This document shows positions 45,810 to 54,060 of a stretch of 64,000 nt of DNA, piece after piece. A program made the translations under genes and the position numbers. The notes beneath the pieces are model-generated. The model was given only the letters and a program-made list of their open reading frames with translations. It was not told where the DNA came from and ran no database searches. The stretch's first letter is position 1. Each line of letters starts with the position of its first letter. The stretch lies in NCBI GenBank assembly GCA_013314715.1, contig JABUFC010000007.1, forward strand, positions 1-64,000, written 5' to 3'. The DNA is from Bacteroidales bacterium. Lineage in GTDB: Bacteria; Bacteroidota; Bacteroidia; Bacteroidales; GWA2-32-17.

Positions 45810-47117
45810 ATGAATATAGAGAATATTTACAGTATTTTTGAACAGTGCAACTTTACAGTATGCACCGATACACGTAAAATAATAAAAGACTCCTTGTTTA
45901 TCGCTTTAAAAGGAGAGCTTTTTAATGCCAATCAATTTGTAGAAGAAGCCATCAGACAAGGTTGCCGATATGCCATTGCTGATGAATATCAAGGACAAAA
46001 TGAACAAGTTGTTGTTGTTGATAATGTACTAAAAACACTACAAGAACTGGCGCACTATCATCGAAAACAAATGAAAGCCAAAATTCTTGGTATTACAGGA
46101 ACCAATGGAAAAACAACTACTAAGGAATTGATAGCTGCCGTTTTAAAAGAAAAATACAATATTATATATACCCAAGGCAATTTTAACAATCATATCGGTG
46201 TGCCACTTACCTTGCTTACCATAAGACCTGAAACCGAAATTGCCATTGTTGAAATGGGAGCCAATCATCCCGGTGAAATAGATTTTCTTTGCTCTATTGC
46301 CGAACCAGACTATGGTATTATTACTAACGTGGGTAAGGCTCATTTAGAAGGTTTTGGAAGTTTTGAGGGTGTAGTAAAAACAAAAACAGAACTATATCGA
46401 TACATTAAAACAAAAAATGGACTTGTTTTTGTTAATTACGACAACAAGATTTTGTTGGAGCACGCTATGCATTTGCCTAACTTTTCATACGGAACCAATA
46501 ATTTGGCTAATATTGTTGCCACTCATTTCGAAGCTAAACCTACATTGTTATTAAATTGGAAAATGCAAAATAGTTCTATTGTTTATACTGTAAATACTCA
46601 TCTTATTGGTAAGTATAATTGGGAAAATGTATTAGCATCGATTGCTATTGGTTCTTATTTTGGATTAGACCCAAAAGCAATAATTCAAGGAATAGAAAAT
46701 TATATTCCTACTAATCATCGCTCGCAATGGTTAACTATTGGCACCAATCATATTTTAATGGATGCATACAATGCTAATCCAACAAGCATGCAACTTGCAT
46801 TGAATAATTTTGTTGCACTTCCATTCGAAAACAAATGCTTAATTCTCGGTGATATGAGAGAATTGGGAGCTTACGAAGAAAATGAACACCAAACAATACT
46901 TAACCTTTTGGAGCAACATTCATATAAGCAAGTATTTTTGGTAGGACCTGTATTTACAAAATTAAATAAAAACAAAGAATTTTTAACCTTCAATTCCGTA
47001 GAACATCTCATGGAATATCTAAAAGAAAACAAACTTGCTAATTCTACTATATTAATTAAAGGTTCGCATGGTATACATTTAGAAAAACTAATGAATTTTT
47101 TTAATGAACAAGTATAA
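45810..47117 (+). CDS. murF: UDP-N-acetylmuramoyl-tripeptide--D-alanyl-D-alanine ligase
   Basis: Last cytoplasmic ligase in murein pentapeptide synthesis, 435 residues. It has the N-terminal UDP-binding domain (FTVCTDTRKIIKDSLFIALKGE), the ATP-binding GITGTNGKTTTKELIAAVL near residue 95, IVEMGANHPGEIDFL and the C-terminal domain with LMDAYNANPTSMQLAL. It is not in the dcw cluster at 58-64 kb but next to gldJ, as is common in Bacteroidota. It overlaps queE by 14 bases. Confidence 0.95.
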   Translation: MNIENIYSIFEQCNFTVCTDTRKIIKDSLFIALKGELFNANQFVEEAIRQGCRYAIADEYQGQNEQVVVVDNVLKTLQELAHYHRKQMKAKILGITGTNGKTTTKELIAAVLKEKYNIIYTQGNFNNHIGVPLTLLTIRPETEIAIVEMGANHPGEIDFLCSIAEPDYGIITNVGKAHLEGFGSFEGVVKTKTELYRYIKTKNGLVFVNYDNKILLEHAMHLPNFSYGTNNLANIVATHFEAKPTLLLNWKMQNSSIVYTVNTHLIGKYNWENVLASIAIGSYFGLDPKAIIQGIENYIPTNHRSQWLTIGTNHILMDAYNANPTSMQLALNNFVALPFENKCLILGDMRELGAYEENEHQTILNLLEQHSYKQVFLVGPVFTKLNKNKEFLTFNSVEHLMEYLKENKLANSTILIKGSHGIHLEKLMNFFNEQV

Positions 47118-47718
47118 AACTAATGCTTTACCAGTTGTAGAAGAATTTTATTCACTTCAAGGCGAGGGTTATTATGCCGGTACAGCAGCTTATTTTGTGC
47201 GATTAGCTGGATGCGATGTGGGATGTCATTGGTGCGATTCAAAACCATCGTGGGAGACCTTTCCTCATCAATGGATAGCTACAACCGAATTAGCTCAACG
47301 AATTATTTATAATCCTTCCAAACATTTGGTGCTAACAGGTGGCGAACCTTTTTTGCACGATTTAACGCTATTGTCAAGCCTAATTAAAAAATCGGGTGTA
47401 ATAACTCACGTCGAAACCAGTGGTACTTCTGTTTATTCAGGTGAATGGGATTGGATTTGTTTATCGCCCAAACCTTGGCAGCCTCCTATAAAAGAATTTT
47501 ATGAGAAAGCGCATGAACTGAAAGTTATCATTCAAAATCCCGACGATTTTAAGTGGGCAGAAGCTTGTGCATTAAAAACCAACCCCCAATGCCATTTATT
47601 TTTGCAACCAGAGTGGTCCGTATTTAATAAAATACTACCTTTTATCGTTGAATACATAAAAGAAAATCCTCATTGGAGAATTTCCATTCAAAGTCATAAA
47701 TTTATGAAAATACCATAA
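47104..47718 (+). CDS. queE: 7-carboxy-7-deazaguanine synthase (radical SAM)
   Basis: Converts 6-carboxytetrahydropterin to 7-carboxy-7-deazaguanine in queuosine synthesis. The 204-residue protein has substrate-binding EEFYSLQGEGYYAGTAAYFVRLAGC, the cluster motif CDVGCHWC (C-x3-C-x2-C as in canonical radical SAM), and LTGGEPFLH. The reduced fold length is typical of QueE. The other queuosine genes are not in the window. It sits between murF and a PorE-like gene, with overlaps or gaps of a few bases, and no preQ1 riboswitch is possible because its 5' end lies inside murF. Confidence 0.93.
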   Translation: MNKYKTNALPVVEEFYSLQGEGYYAGTAAYFVRLAGCDVGCHWCDSKPSWETFPHQWIATTELAQRIIYNPSKHLVLTGGEPFLHDLTLLSSLIKKSGVITHVETSGTSVYSGEWDWICLSPKPWQPPIKEFYEKAHELKVIIQNPDDFKWAEACALKTNPQCHLFLQPEWSVFNKILPFIVEYIKENPHWRISIQSHKFMKIP

Positions 47719-47722
47719 TACC

Positions 47723-49654
47723 ATGAAGTGGATACTTATCATATCAATTATTACTTTAACATTTAATTTATTGCAATCCCAAGAATATTCTACTAACGAC
47801 CGCAAGGCAATAGAATTATTCGAAAAAGCATTGGCTTATTATAACCAAGGACAACTTCAAACAGCATTAGCGGTCGTTGAAAAAGTGCACGAACGCGACA
47901 AGAATTTTGTTGAACCTTACTTACTCAAAGCCGATATTTATCATGAACAAAAAAAATATAACGATGAAATAATTACACTAAAAAAAGTTTTAAGCATCAA
48001 TCCAAATTTTAATGAAAAAATATTTTTCATGTTGGGGCAAGTAGAATACAAAATGGGATATTACGAAGATGCGGTCGAACATTTAAATCATTTTGTTGAA
48101 ATAGGAAAAGTTCATCAAGATATAGTTGAAGCTCAAAAGTGGCTTAAGAAAGCTGAATTTGCATCGTATGCAATGGCTCATCCTGTTCCTTTTGAGCCGA
48201 TACCATTGTCAACAAATATCAATTCACCGTACAAAGATTATTGGCCATCGTTGACAATCGACGAACAAGAATTATACTATACTGTACAACTTCCTACCAA
48301 TCAACGTTCACCCTATGGAGAGCAAATTTATCAGGAAGATTTATTTGTAAGTAAAAAAGGTGCAGATGGTAAATGGAAGGTTTCCCAAAATATTGGTTTA
48401 CCTATTAACACCGACGACAACGAAGGTTCTCAGAGTATCTCGGCAAATGGACAATTTTTGTTTTATGTGGCTTGCAATCGTAAGGTTGATTTTGGTTCTT
48501 GCGACATCTATTATTCTGAAAAGCAAGGTGATGGATGGACACCCCCAAAAAATATTGGTAAACCCATAAATTCTGAATATTGGGAGAGTACTCCGGCTGC
48601 TTCTGCCGATGGGCGTATGTTGTTTTTTTCGTCAGGAGTACGTCCAGACTCTAAAGGAGGTAAAGATATTTATGTAAGCTATAAACGAGATGATGGTTCA
48701 TGGACAACTCCCATAAATTTAGGCGATAGCATTAACAGTGCCGGTGATGAATTTGCTCCTTTTATTCATCCCGATGGCCGAACGCTTTATTTCTCATCGA
48801 ATGGTTGGCAAGGATTAGGAGGGCAAGATTTGTTTTATTCAAGGCTGAAAGATGATAGTACCTGGACTGCACCACAAAATTTAGGGTACCCTATTAATAC
48901 ATCATACGACGATTTTGGCTTAATTGTTAACGCTAGCGGTCAATATGCTTTTTTTTCATCGAATAGAAAAGGATCGCAAGATTGGGATTTATATACGTTT
49001 GAACTTTATCAAGAGGCTCGTCCTAATCCGGTAACTTATGTTAAAGGTAAAGTTTATGACATTAAAACCAAAGAATCGCTTTTAGCCAATGTTGAAATTA
49101 TCGATTTAGAAAGTGGTAATATTATTTTTTCATCAAAAACAATAATGCCACAAGGAACATATACAGCTTGTATTCCATTGAAAAAGAATTATGCGATGAA
49201 TGTAAACGCACCCAATTATTTATTTTATAGCGAAAATTTTACATTAGAAAAAACGATCAAAGTAGATCAGTCGTATGTAATCGATGTTCCCTTGCAACCT
49301 ATTGAAATAGGTTCTAAGGTTGTGCTTAAAAATATATTTTATGAAACAGACCAATATGTGTTGAAAAAAGAATCGGAGATTGAATTAAATAAACTTATTA
49401 AATTATTAAATCAATATCCTCGTTTGCATATCGAAATTAGTGGTCATACTGATAATGTTGGGGGACTCGAGCACAATAAAATTCTTTCAACTAATAGAGC
49501 CAAAACGGTGTATGAATATTTAGTTAATCATGGTATAAAAGCGGAACGATTAAAATACGCCGGCTATGGATATAGTAAACCCATAGCCGACAATAATACT
49601 TCACAAGGGAGAGCACTTAATCGAAGAACAGAGTTTAAAGTGCTGTCGAATTAG
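47723..49654 (+). CDS. PorE-like OmpA-family protein with TPR and PD40 repeats
   Basis: The 643-residue exported protein has domains in this order: signal peptide (LLQSQ), TPR repeats (~25-140: AIELFEKALAYYNQGQL, VLSINPNFNEK), PD40/WD40-like propeller (~155-430, with repeated phrases such as DGRTLYFSSNGWQGLGGQDLFY and ADGRMLFFSSG), a carboxypeptidase-regulatory-like domain (~437-520) and an OmpA C-terminal peptidoglycan-binding domain (ISGHTDNVGGLEHNKILSTNRAKTV). This is the architecture of PorE, which anchors the T9SS to the cell wall. Other Bacteroidota OmpA proteins share this layout, so the T9SS role is inferred, helped by the nearby porU and gldJ. There is no lipobox. Confidence 0.85.
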   Translation: MKWILIISIITLTFNLLQSQEYSTNDRKAIELFEKALAYYNQGQLQTALAVVEKVHERDKNFVEPYLLKADIYHEQKKYNDEIITLKKVLSINPNFNEKIFFMLGQVEYKMGYYEDAVEHLNHFVEIGKVHQDIVEAQKWLKKAEFASYAMAHPVPFEPIPLSTNINSPYKDYWPSLTIDEQELYYTVQLPTNQRSPYGEQIYQEDLFVSKKGADGKWKVSQNIGLPINTDDNEGSQSISANGQFLFYVACNRKVDFGSCDIYYSEKQGDGWTPPKNIGKPINSEYWESTPAASADGRMLFFSSGVRPDSKGGKDIYVSYKRDDGSWTTPINLGDSINSAGDEFAPFIHPDGRTLYFSSNGWQGLGGQDLFYSRLKDDSTWTAPQNLGYPINTSYDDFGLIVNASGQYAFFSSNRKGSQDWDLYTFELYQEARPNPVTYVKGKVYDIKTKESLLANVEIIDLESGNIIFSSKTIMPQGTYTACIPLKKNYAMNVNAPNYLFYSENFTLEKTIKVDQSYVIDVPLQPIEIGSKVVLKNIFYETDQYVLKKESEIELNKLIKLLNQYPRLHIEISGHTDNVGGLEHNKILSTNRAKTVYEYLVNHGIKAERLKYAGYGYSKPIADNNTSQGRALNRRTEFKVLSN

Positions 49655-49658
49655 TTTT

Positions 49659-49874
49659 TTATTCTTCTTTTTTTGTTTTTGTAGATTTCTTTTTTGTTTC
49701 TTTATTTTCTGTTGTAGAGGTTCCGACTTCTAAATGATTTGTAAAAGCATCTTTAACTTTTTCTTCTTCTGCTTTAGCTGTTGCGGAAACCTTACTTTTT
49801 TTTCTTGGACGACGTACGCCATAAGTGCCAAGAACAATTTTACCACGACGCGATTTTTTATCTCCTTTTCCCAT
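49659..49874 (-). CDS. 30S ribosomal protein THX family (bTHX)
   Basis: The 71-residue product starts MGKGDKKSRRGKIVLGTYGVRRPRK, which matches the short basic Thx peptide bound in the 30S head. The family's founding members are only ~26 residues; here a Lys/Glu/Thr-rich, probably disordered tail of about 45 residues follows. It ends four bases from the convergent PorE-like gene. Confidence 0.88.
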   Translation of the reverse strand: MGKGDKKSRRGKIVLGTYGVRRPRKKSKVSATAKAEEEKVKDAFTNHLEVGTSTTENKETKKKSTKTKKEE

Positions 49875-49891
49875 AGTTATTAGTTTTAGGT

Positions 49892-50320
49892 TTATTTATA
49901 TGTTTGTTCTAATTTGTTGGTTTCAATTTTCTGATTATCTACAAACACTTCTTTAATTTTGAGAGCTTCGCCTAAAACAACATTAACATTGTTAAGGGTG
50001 TAACCTGGATGACATTTGGCAGTAACTTGCCTTAGTTGGTTTGGTAAAGGATCTGAAATTTGAATATCGATAATTCCTTTATATAATTTTAATGTAGATA
50101 TAAACAATGATGCTTCGTTGTTGTCTTTTAATCCTTTTACCTGAAAAGTTAGGTTTTTGGTACCATCATTATTTACTAATAATAAGCTATTATCATCGTT
50201 TGTATAAAAAAATATTTGAAGGTTATTAAAGCGGCTGTTCTCTTGTGAATATAATGAGTTAATACTAAAAAACAACAACCATGCTCCCGTAATTAGGGAG
50301 CATTTAAATGCACATTTCAT
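49892..50320 (-). CDS. Exported protein of unknown function
   Basis: The 142-residue product has a signal peptide (LITGAWLLFFSINSLYSQ) and a beta-rich mature part: NSRFNNLQIFFYTNDDNSLLLVNNDG and QVTAKCHPGYTLNNVNVVLGEALKIKEVF. No family is recognised. It follows the 50335-50805 gene by 14 bases and is probably in its operon. Confidence 0.72.
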   Translation of the reverse strand: MKCAFKCSLITGAWLLFFSINSLYSQENSRFNNLQIFFYTNDDNSLLLVNNDGTKNLTFQVKGLKDNNEASLFISTLKLYKGIIDIQISDPLPNQLRQVTAKCHPGYTLNNVNVVLGEALKIKEVFVDNQKIETNKLEQTYK

Positions 50321-50334
50321 ATGATTAACGATGA

Positions 50335-50805
50335 TTATTCGTTAGGATCAGAAACCCTTTTTTTGGAAGGAATAGCATCACGTTCAGCTTTTTTCTTAGC
50401 TTTAAGCTCACGAACGTAAGTTTTAATTTCTTCAATTTGATTTACTGAAAAAGTTTTATCGTTAATAATAATATTATTAACATTGATAGATTTAAAAAAG
50501 TTTACAATTGTTTTTTCGTCATTACCTTTAAAACTTAAAAGTGCTTTGCGGGCACCATCAGGTTCTGCATTATCTAAGTATTGAAATTTTGCTACATATG
50601 GATCGGCTAAAATACTTTTTTCTAAATTTTTAAATTCTGCATCGGTTTTTAATCCAAGTATTTTAATAGTGGGCATGGTGTAAATATCAGCATCTTGTTT
50701 AAATAAATTACCATTGTCGGTTTTTATAGATAAATCAATACTTTTTTGAGCACTGGTAATACCAAATGCTACGATTGCTAACATAATTAATACGAATGTT
50801 TTCAT
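50335..50805 (-). CDS. Exported HMA-like small protein of unknown function
   Basis: The 156-residue product has a signal peptide ending at TSAQ, then PTIKILGLKTDAEFKNLEKSILADPYVAKFQYLDNAEPDGARKALLSFKGNDEKTIVNFF, which has the beta-alpha-beta-beta-alpha rhythm of a heavy-metal-associated-like (ferredoxin-like) domain but no CxxC. It ends in a charged tail (RELKAKKKAERDAIPSKKR). A full consensus promoter lies at 50829-50859. Function is unknown. Confidence 0.75.
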   Translation of the reverse strand: MKTFVLIMLAIVAFGITSAQKSIDLSIKTDNGNLFKQDADIYTMPTIKILGLKTDAEFKNLEKSILADPYVAKFQYLDNAEPDGARKALLSFKGNDEKTIVNFFKSINVNNIIINDKTFSVNQIEEIKTYVRELKAKKKAERDAIPSKKRVSDPNE

Positions 50806-50828
50806 ATGGCGTAAATTTTAATTTTGTT

Positions 50829-50859
50829 CAAATTTATTACTGTTTTTTGAAAAATCAAA
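50829..50859 (-). promoter_or_regulatory. Promoter of the small exported protein gene
   Basis: On the minus strand TTTG (50856-50859), 19 bases, then TAAATTTG (50829-50836). It matches the consensus and its first box overlaps the stop region of the nucleotidyltransferase gene. Confidence 0.82.
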
Positions 50860-51445
50860 ATTTTTTAAATTTTTTTTTGAAAGCTTCGATGTCCGAAGGA
50901 CAATTCAAATTTAATAAAATTTCTTGAAATTCGCAAGCATATCTTATTTTTTGATACTGACTTAAAAATACTCTGAAATTATTTGTTTCGGTTTGGTTGC
51001 TTATAAGACTGCTAGTTATTTCTGCACTAAGTAAAACAGGATGTCCACCTTGATTTTGATATACGGGTACGACAAATGCCGACGGTTTTAAAAGATGCGA
51101 CATTTCAAATATGAGTTTTTTATTGATAAATGGATTATCAACATTTTGTATAAAAACGGATGATGAGCCAATTTTGCTTAATCCCATTTTTAATGAGTAA
51201 AGCCGACCTTTTTCTGGAAGTTGGTTAATAACTATATTTATTTCGTAGTTTAAATAAGAATAAAGTGAATCAATTATTTTTTTGCCTTCGTTATTTAATA
51301 CTACCGTAATTTGCGATACGTTGCAATTTTTTAATCCTGATACTAAGTATTCTAATAATGTAAGTTGACTATTGATTTTAACAAATGGTTTTGGTTGTCC
51401 CATTCGAGATGAATTGCCAGCCGCAAGAATAATAAAAGGATACAT
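50855..51445 (-). CDS. MobA-like nucleotidyltransferase (MocA/NTP_transf_3 family)
   Basis: The 196-residue protein has the nucleotide-binding N-terminus IILAAGNSSRMGQPKPFVKI, the metal-binding QNVDNPFI (D-x-P equivalent) and VPVYQNQGGHPVLLSA. These are the MocA/MobA-like features of cytidylyl- or guanylyltransferases for molybdenum cofactor, but family members with other roles are common. No molybdenum gene is nearby, so the substrate is not assigned. A TAATTTTG box is at 51461-51468. Confidence 0.8.
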   Translation of the reverse strand: MYPFIILAAGNSSRMGQPKPFVKINSQLTLLEYLVSGLKNCNVSQITVVLNNEGKKIIDSLYSYLNYEINIVINQLPEKGRLYSLKMGLSKIGSSSVFIQNVDNPFINKKLIFEMSHLLKPSAFVVPVYQNQGGHPVLLSAEITSSLISNQTETNNFRVFLSQYQKIRYACEFQEILLNLNCPSDIEAFKKKFKKF

Positions 51446-51545
51446 AATTTAAAATATTTACAAAATTATATATTTAATCTATGTTTATTTACATGGCATC
51501 TTTATGGATGAATCTATTCTATTATTAAAAATTATGGCAGTATTT

Positions 51546-51983
51546 TTAAAAAAGTTGTGTAAAAAAAATTAGTATAAAATAACGTGCGGCTTTTCCTAGA
51601 AACATAAACAAACATACTTTAAAGGGGGGTGCTTTAAATAATCCCAAAACTAATGCTATGGCATCTCCAATTGCTGGCATCCATGTAAATAATGCGGTAA
51701 GCGTGGTATATTTATGTACATAATGTTCGGCTTTTTTGATTTTATTATCAGAAATTCGAAGGTATTTATGAATCCATTCGGTTTTACCTGCTCTGCCAAT
51801 ATAATAGTTGGTCATTCCTCCCAATGTATTGCCTATGCTTGCAATAACAAATACCCATGCGGCGTCGTATTTTAGAGCAATCATTCCAATGACAATGATA
51901 TCAGAACTAAAAGGAATAATGGTTGCCGAAAGAAAAGATACAAGAAATAATCCCCCGTAACCAAGACTAAACCAAAACGACAT
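51546..51983 (-). CDS. YqaA family (DedA/VTT-type) inner-membrane protein
   Basis: The 145-residue product has four hydrophobic segments: GYGGLFLVSFLSATIIPF, IIVIGMIALKYDAAWVFVIASIGNTLGGMTNYYIGRAG, LTALFTWMPAIGDAIALVLGLF and VCLFMFLGKAARYFILIFFTQLF. The GNTLGG, YxIGR and W-x-P-x-IGD motifs are those of YqaA, a SNARE-associated/VTT-domain membrane protein. Transport or membrane-lipid role is not established. It lies eight bases after cvpA. Confidence 0.88.
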   Translation of the reverse strand: MSFWFSLGYGGLFLVSFLSATIIPFSSDIIVIGMIALKYDAAWVFVIASIGNTLGGMTNYYIGRAGKTEWIHKYLRISDNKIKKAEHYVHKYTTLTALFTWMPAIGDAIALVLGLFKAPPFKVCLFMFLGKAARYFILIFFTQLF

Positions 51984-51991
51984 TATTAGGT

Positions 51992-52495
51992 TTAATTTTT
52001 AATATTTAATGCGATTAATTGATGTAATGACGGATATACAGTAGTTACAAAATTCGAGAGTGGTGTATATAGCAACGATTGGTTTTTGGTATCTTTTTCA
52101 ATTAAAACATTGTTTTTATCGAAGCTATTCAATAAATAAATAATAATTCCAACAATAAAGGCACCTTTTAGAAGCCCCAAAGCTAATCCACCAATTTTGT
52201 TTAGCCATCCAATACCAATTTTTGATAAAAAGCGGTCGGTAAACCATATCCCTAATTTCATAGCTAAAAGTGCTAATATGAAAGTAAGAGCAAAACATAT
52301 AAGTTTAAAATATGGTGTTTGGGTATTTATCCATTGAGCGAGCTTGTTACCGACATAAGTCGAAAAATGAATGGCTAAATATAATCCAATTAATAATGCA
52401 AGTGTAGAAAATATTTCTTTTAAAAGCCCGTTAGTTAAGCCTTTAAAGCCAAACCATAAAAAAGGTACGAATAAAATGATATCAAGTATTTGCAT
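51992..52495 (-). CDS. CvpA family membrane protein
   Basis: The 167-residue product (start at MQILDIILFVPFLWFGFKGLTNG) has four hydrophobic helices and the family GLLKEIFSTLALLIGLYLAI and GLALGLLKGAFIVGIIIYLL features. CvpA proteins are named for colicin V production; in Bacteroidota the role is unknown. It is divergent from the GH3-family acyl-adenylase gene with only 32 bases between the starts. The longer frame beginning at 52546 would overlap that gene, so it is rejected. Confidence 0.87.
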   Translation of the reverse strand: MQILDIILFVPFLWFGFKGLTNGLLKEIFSTLALLIGLYLAIHFSTYVGNKLAQWINTQTPYFKLICFALTFILALLAMKLGIWFTDRFLSKIGIGWLNKIGGLALGLLKGAFIVGIIIYLLNSFDKNNVLIEKDTKNQSLLYTPLSNFVTTVYPSLHQLIALNIKN

Positions 52496-52501
52496 ATTTT
52501 T

Positions 52502-52509
52502 TAATTTTG
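52502..52509 (+). promoter_or_regulatory. TAATTTTG box of the GH3-family acyl-adenylase gene
   Basis: The box lies 18 bases before the ATG at 52528, within the 32-base gap to the divergent cvpA. The matching upstream element would lie inside the cvpA coding start. On the other strand TATTTTTA is a near match that could serve cvpA. Confidence 0.45.
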
Positions 52510-52527
52510 TGTAAAAATACGAAAAAA

Positions 52528-54060
52528 ATGCCGTTAATAAATTCACTCATTCATTGGGTAAATATAAAACGAATTAATCAGATTGATTTATTCAAAAGAT
52601 ATCCGCAAGATGTACAAAATGAGGTATTAGCAAATTTGCTTGTAAAAGCCAAAAATACTGAAATAGGACAAAAATATAAATTTGACATTATTGAATCGGC
52701 TCATCAATTTGCTGAAACTGTTCCTGTTGTAGATTACGATGGGTTTAAACACTATGTAGAACGTATAATGCAAGGGCAACAAAATATTATTTGGCCAACA
52801 GAAATAAAATGGTTTGCAAAATCGTCGGGAACGACTTCCGATAAAAGCAAATTTATACCTGTTAGTCGTGAGTCGCTAGAAGAATGCCATTATAAAGGAG
52901 GACGCGATGTGGTGGCATTATATTTAAAACAATATCCCGATAGCGAAATATTTCTTGGTAAAACACTTGCCTTAGGTGGTAGCCATAAGATTTCGGAGTT
53001 TAATAGCGATTTATATTATGGCGATCTATCGGCCGTGTTGATGCAAAATCTTCCTTTTTGGGCTGAATTTTTAAGAACCCCAACCCTTGATATAGCGTTA
53101 ATGGACGAATGGGAAAGTAAAATTGAAAAAATTGCCAACGAAACCATAAAACATCGGGTATCGGTTTTAGCTGGTGTTCCCTCTTGGATGATGGTGTTAA
53201 TAAAACGTATTTTAGAAATTACAGGAAAAACATACTTAGATGAGGTTTGGCCTCAATTAGAATTGTTTATTCATGGTGGTGTGAGCTTTGAACCTTATCG
53301 CGATTATTATCGAAGCTTTTTTAATAACAAGCCAATGCGATATATGGAAACCTATAATGCTTCGGAAGGCTTTTTTGCCATTCAAGATAATTTGTTTGAG
53401 TCCGATATGTTGCTTATGCTCGATTTAGGTGTTTATTACGAATTTATTCCGATGGAATATTGGGATAGCGAATCGCCTAAAACGCTTACTATTGGAGAGG
53501 TTGAATTAAATAAACCATATGCACTTGTAATATCTACTAATTCTGGTTTGTGGCGATATAAAATTGGTGATACCATTAAATTTACTTCATTATATCCACA
53601 TAAAATTAAAATTACCGGACGTACCAAACATTTTATCAATGCTTTTGGCGAAGAACTTATGGTAGAAAATGCCGAATATGCTGTTAGGTGGGCGTCTGAA
53701 AAAACGGGTGCTGTAGTTTGTGAATATACTGCAGCGCCTATATTTATGAATGAGAGAAACACTGGCTCGCATGAGTGGATATTTGAATTTGAAAAAGAAC
53801 CCAGCAATATGCAAACATTTATGGAAGAACTAGACTGGGCATTAAAAACTGTTAACTCCGATTATGAAGCTAAACGATATAAAAATATTACCCTTTCGTT
53901 TCCAAAATGGGTAGTTGTTAAAAGTGGCACTTTTTATCAATGGCTTAAAAGCAAAAACAAACTGGGAGGGCAGCACAAAGTCCCACGCTTAGCTAATCAT
54001 CGCGAATATGTTGAAGAATTAAAAGAAATTCATTATAATAATTGTTATTATGCTAATTAA
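52528..54060 (+). CDS. GH3 auxin-responsive-promoter family acyl-adenylating enzyme
   Basis: A 510-residue member of the ANL superfamily branch known from plant GH3 proteins, which couple an acid to an amino acid through an acyl-adenylate. WFAKSSGTTSDKSKFIPVS is the ATP/phosphate-binding loop (residues ~95-115); YNASEGFFAIQD, GLWRYKIGDTI, KITGRTKHFINAFGEELMVENAE and LGGQHKVPRL are the other adenylate motifs. Bacterial homologues are common in Bacteroidota, but their substrates are mostly unknown. It overlaps the following gene by 11 bases. Confidence 0.9.
   Translation: MPLINSLIHWVNIKRINQIDLFKRYPQDVQNEVLANLLVKAKNTEIGQKYKFDIIESAHQFAETVPVVDYDGFKHYVERIMQGQQNIIWPTEIKWFAKSSGTTSDKSKFIPVSRESLEECHYKGGRDVVALYLKQYPDSEIFLGKTLALGGSHKISEFNSDLYYGDLSAVLMQNLPFWAEFLRTPTLDIALMDEWESKIEKIANETIKHRVSVLAGVPSWMMVLIKRILEITGKTYLDEVWPQLELFIHGGVSFEPYRDYYRSFFNNKPMRYMETYNASEGFFAIQDNLFESDMLLMLDLGVYYEFIPMEYWDSESPKTLTIGEVELNKPYALVISTNSGLWRYKIGDTIKFTSLYPHKIKITGRTKHFINAFGEELMVENAEYAVRWASEKTGAVVCEYTAAPIFMNERNTGSHEWIFEFEKEPSNMQTFMEELDWALKTVNSDYEAKRYKNITLSFPKWVVVKSGTFYQWLKSKNKLGGQHKVPRLANHREYVEELKEIHYNNCYYAN

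Noticed and set aside
47060-47110. A preQ1 riboswitch upstream of queE
   Set aside because: queE starts 14 bases inside murF, so there is no leader.
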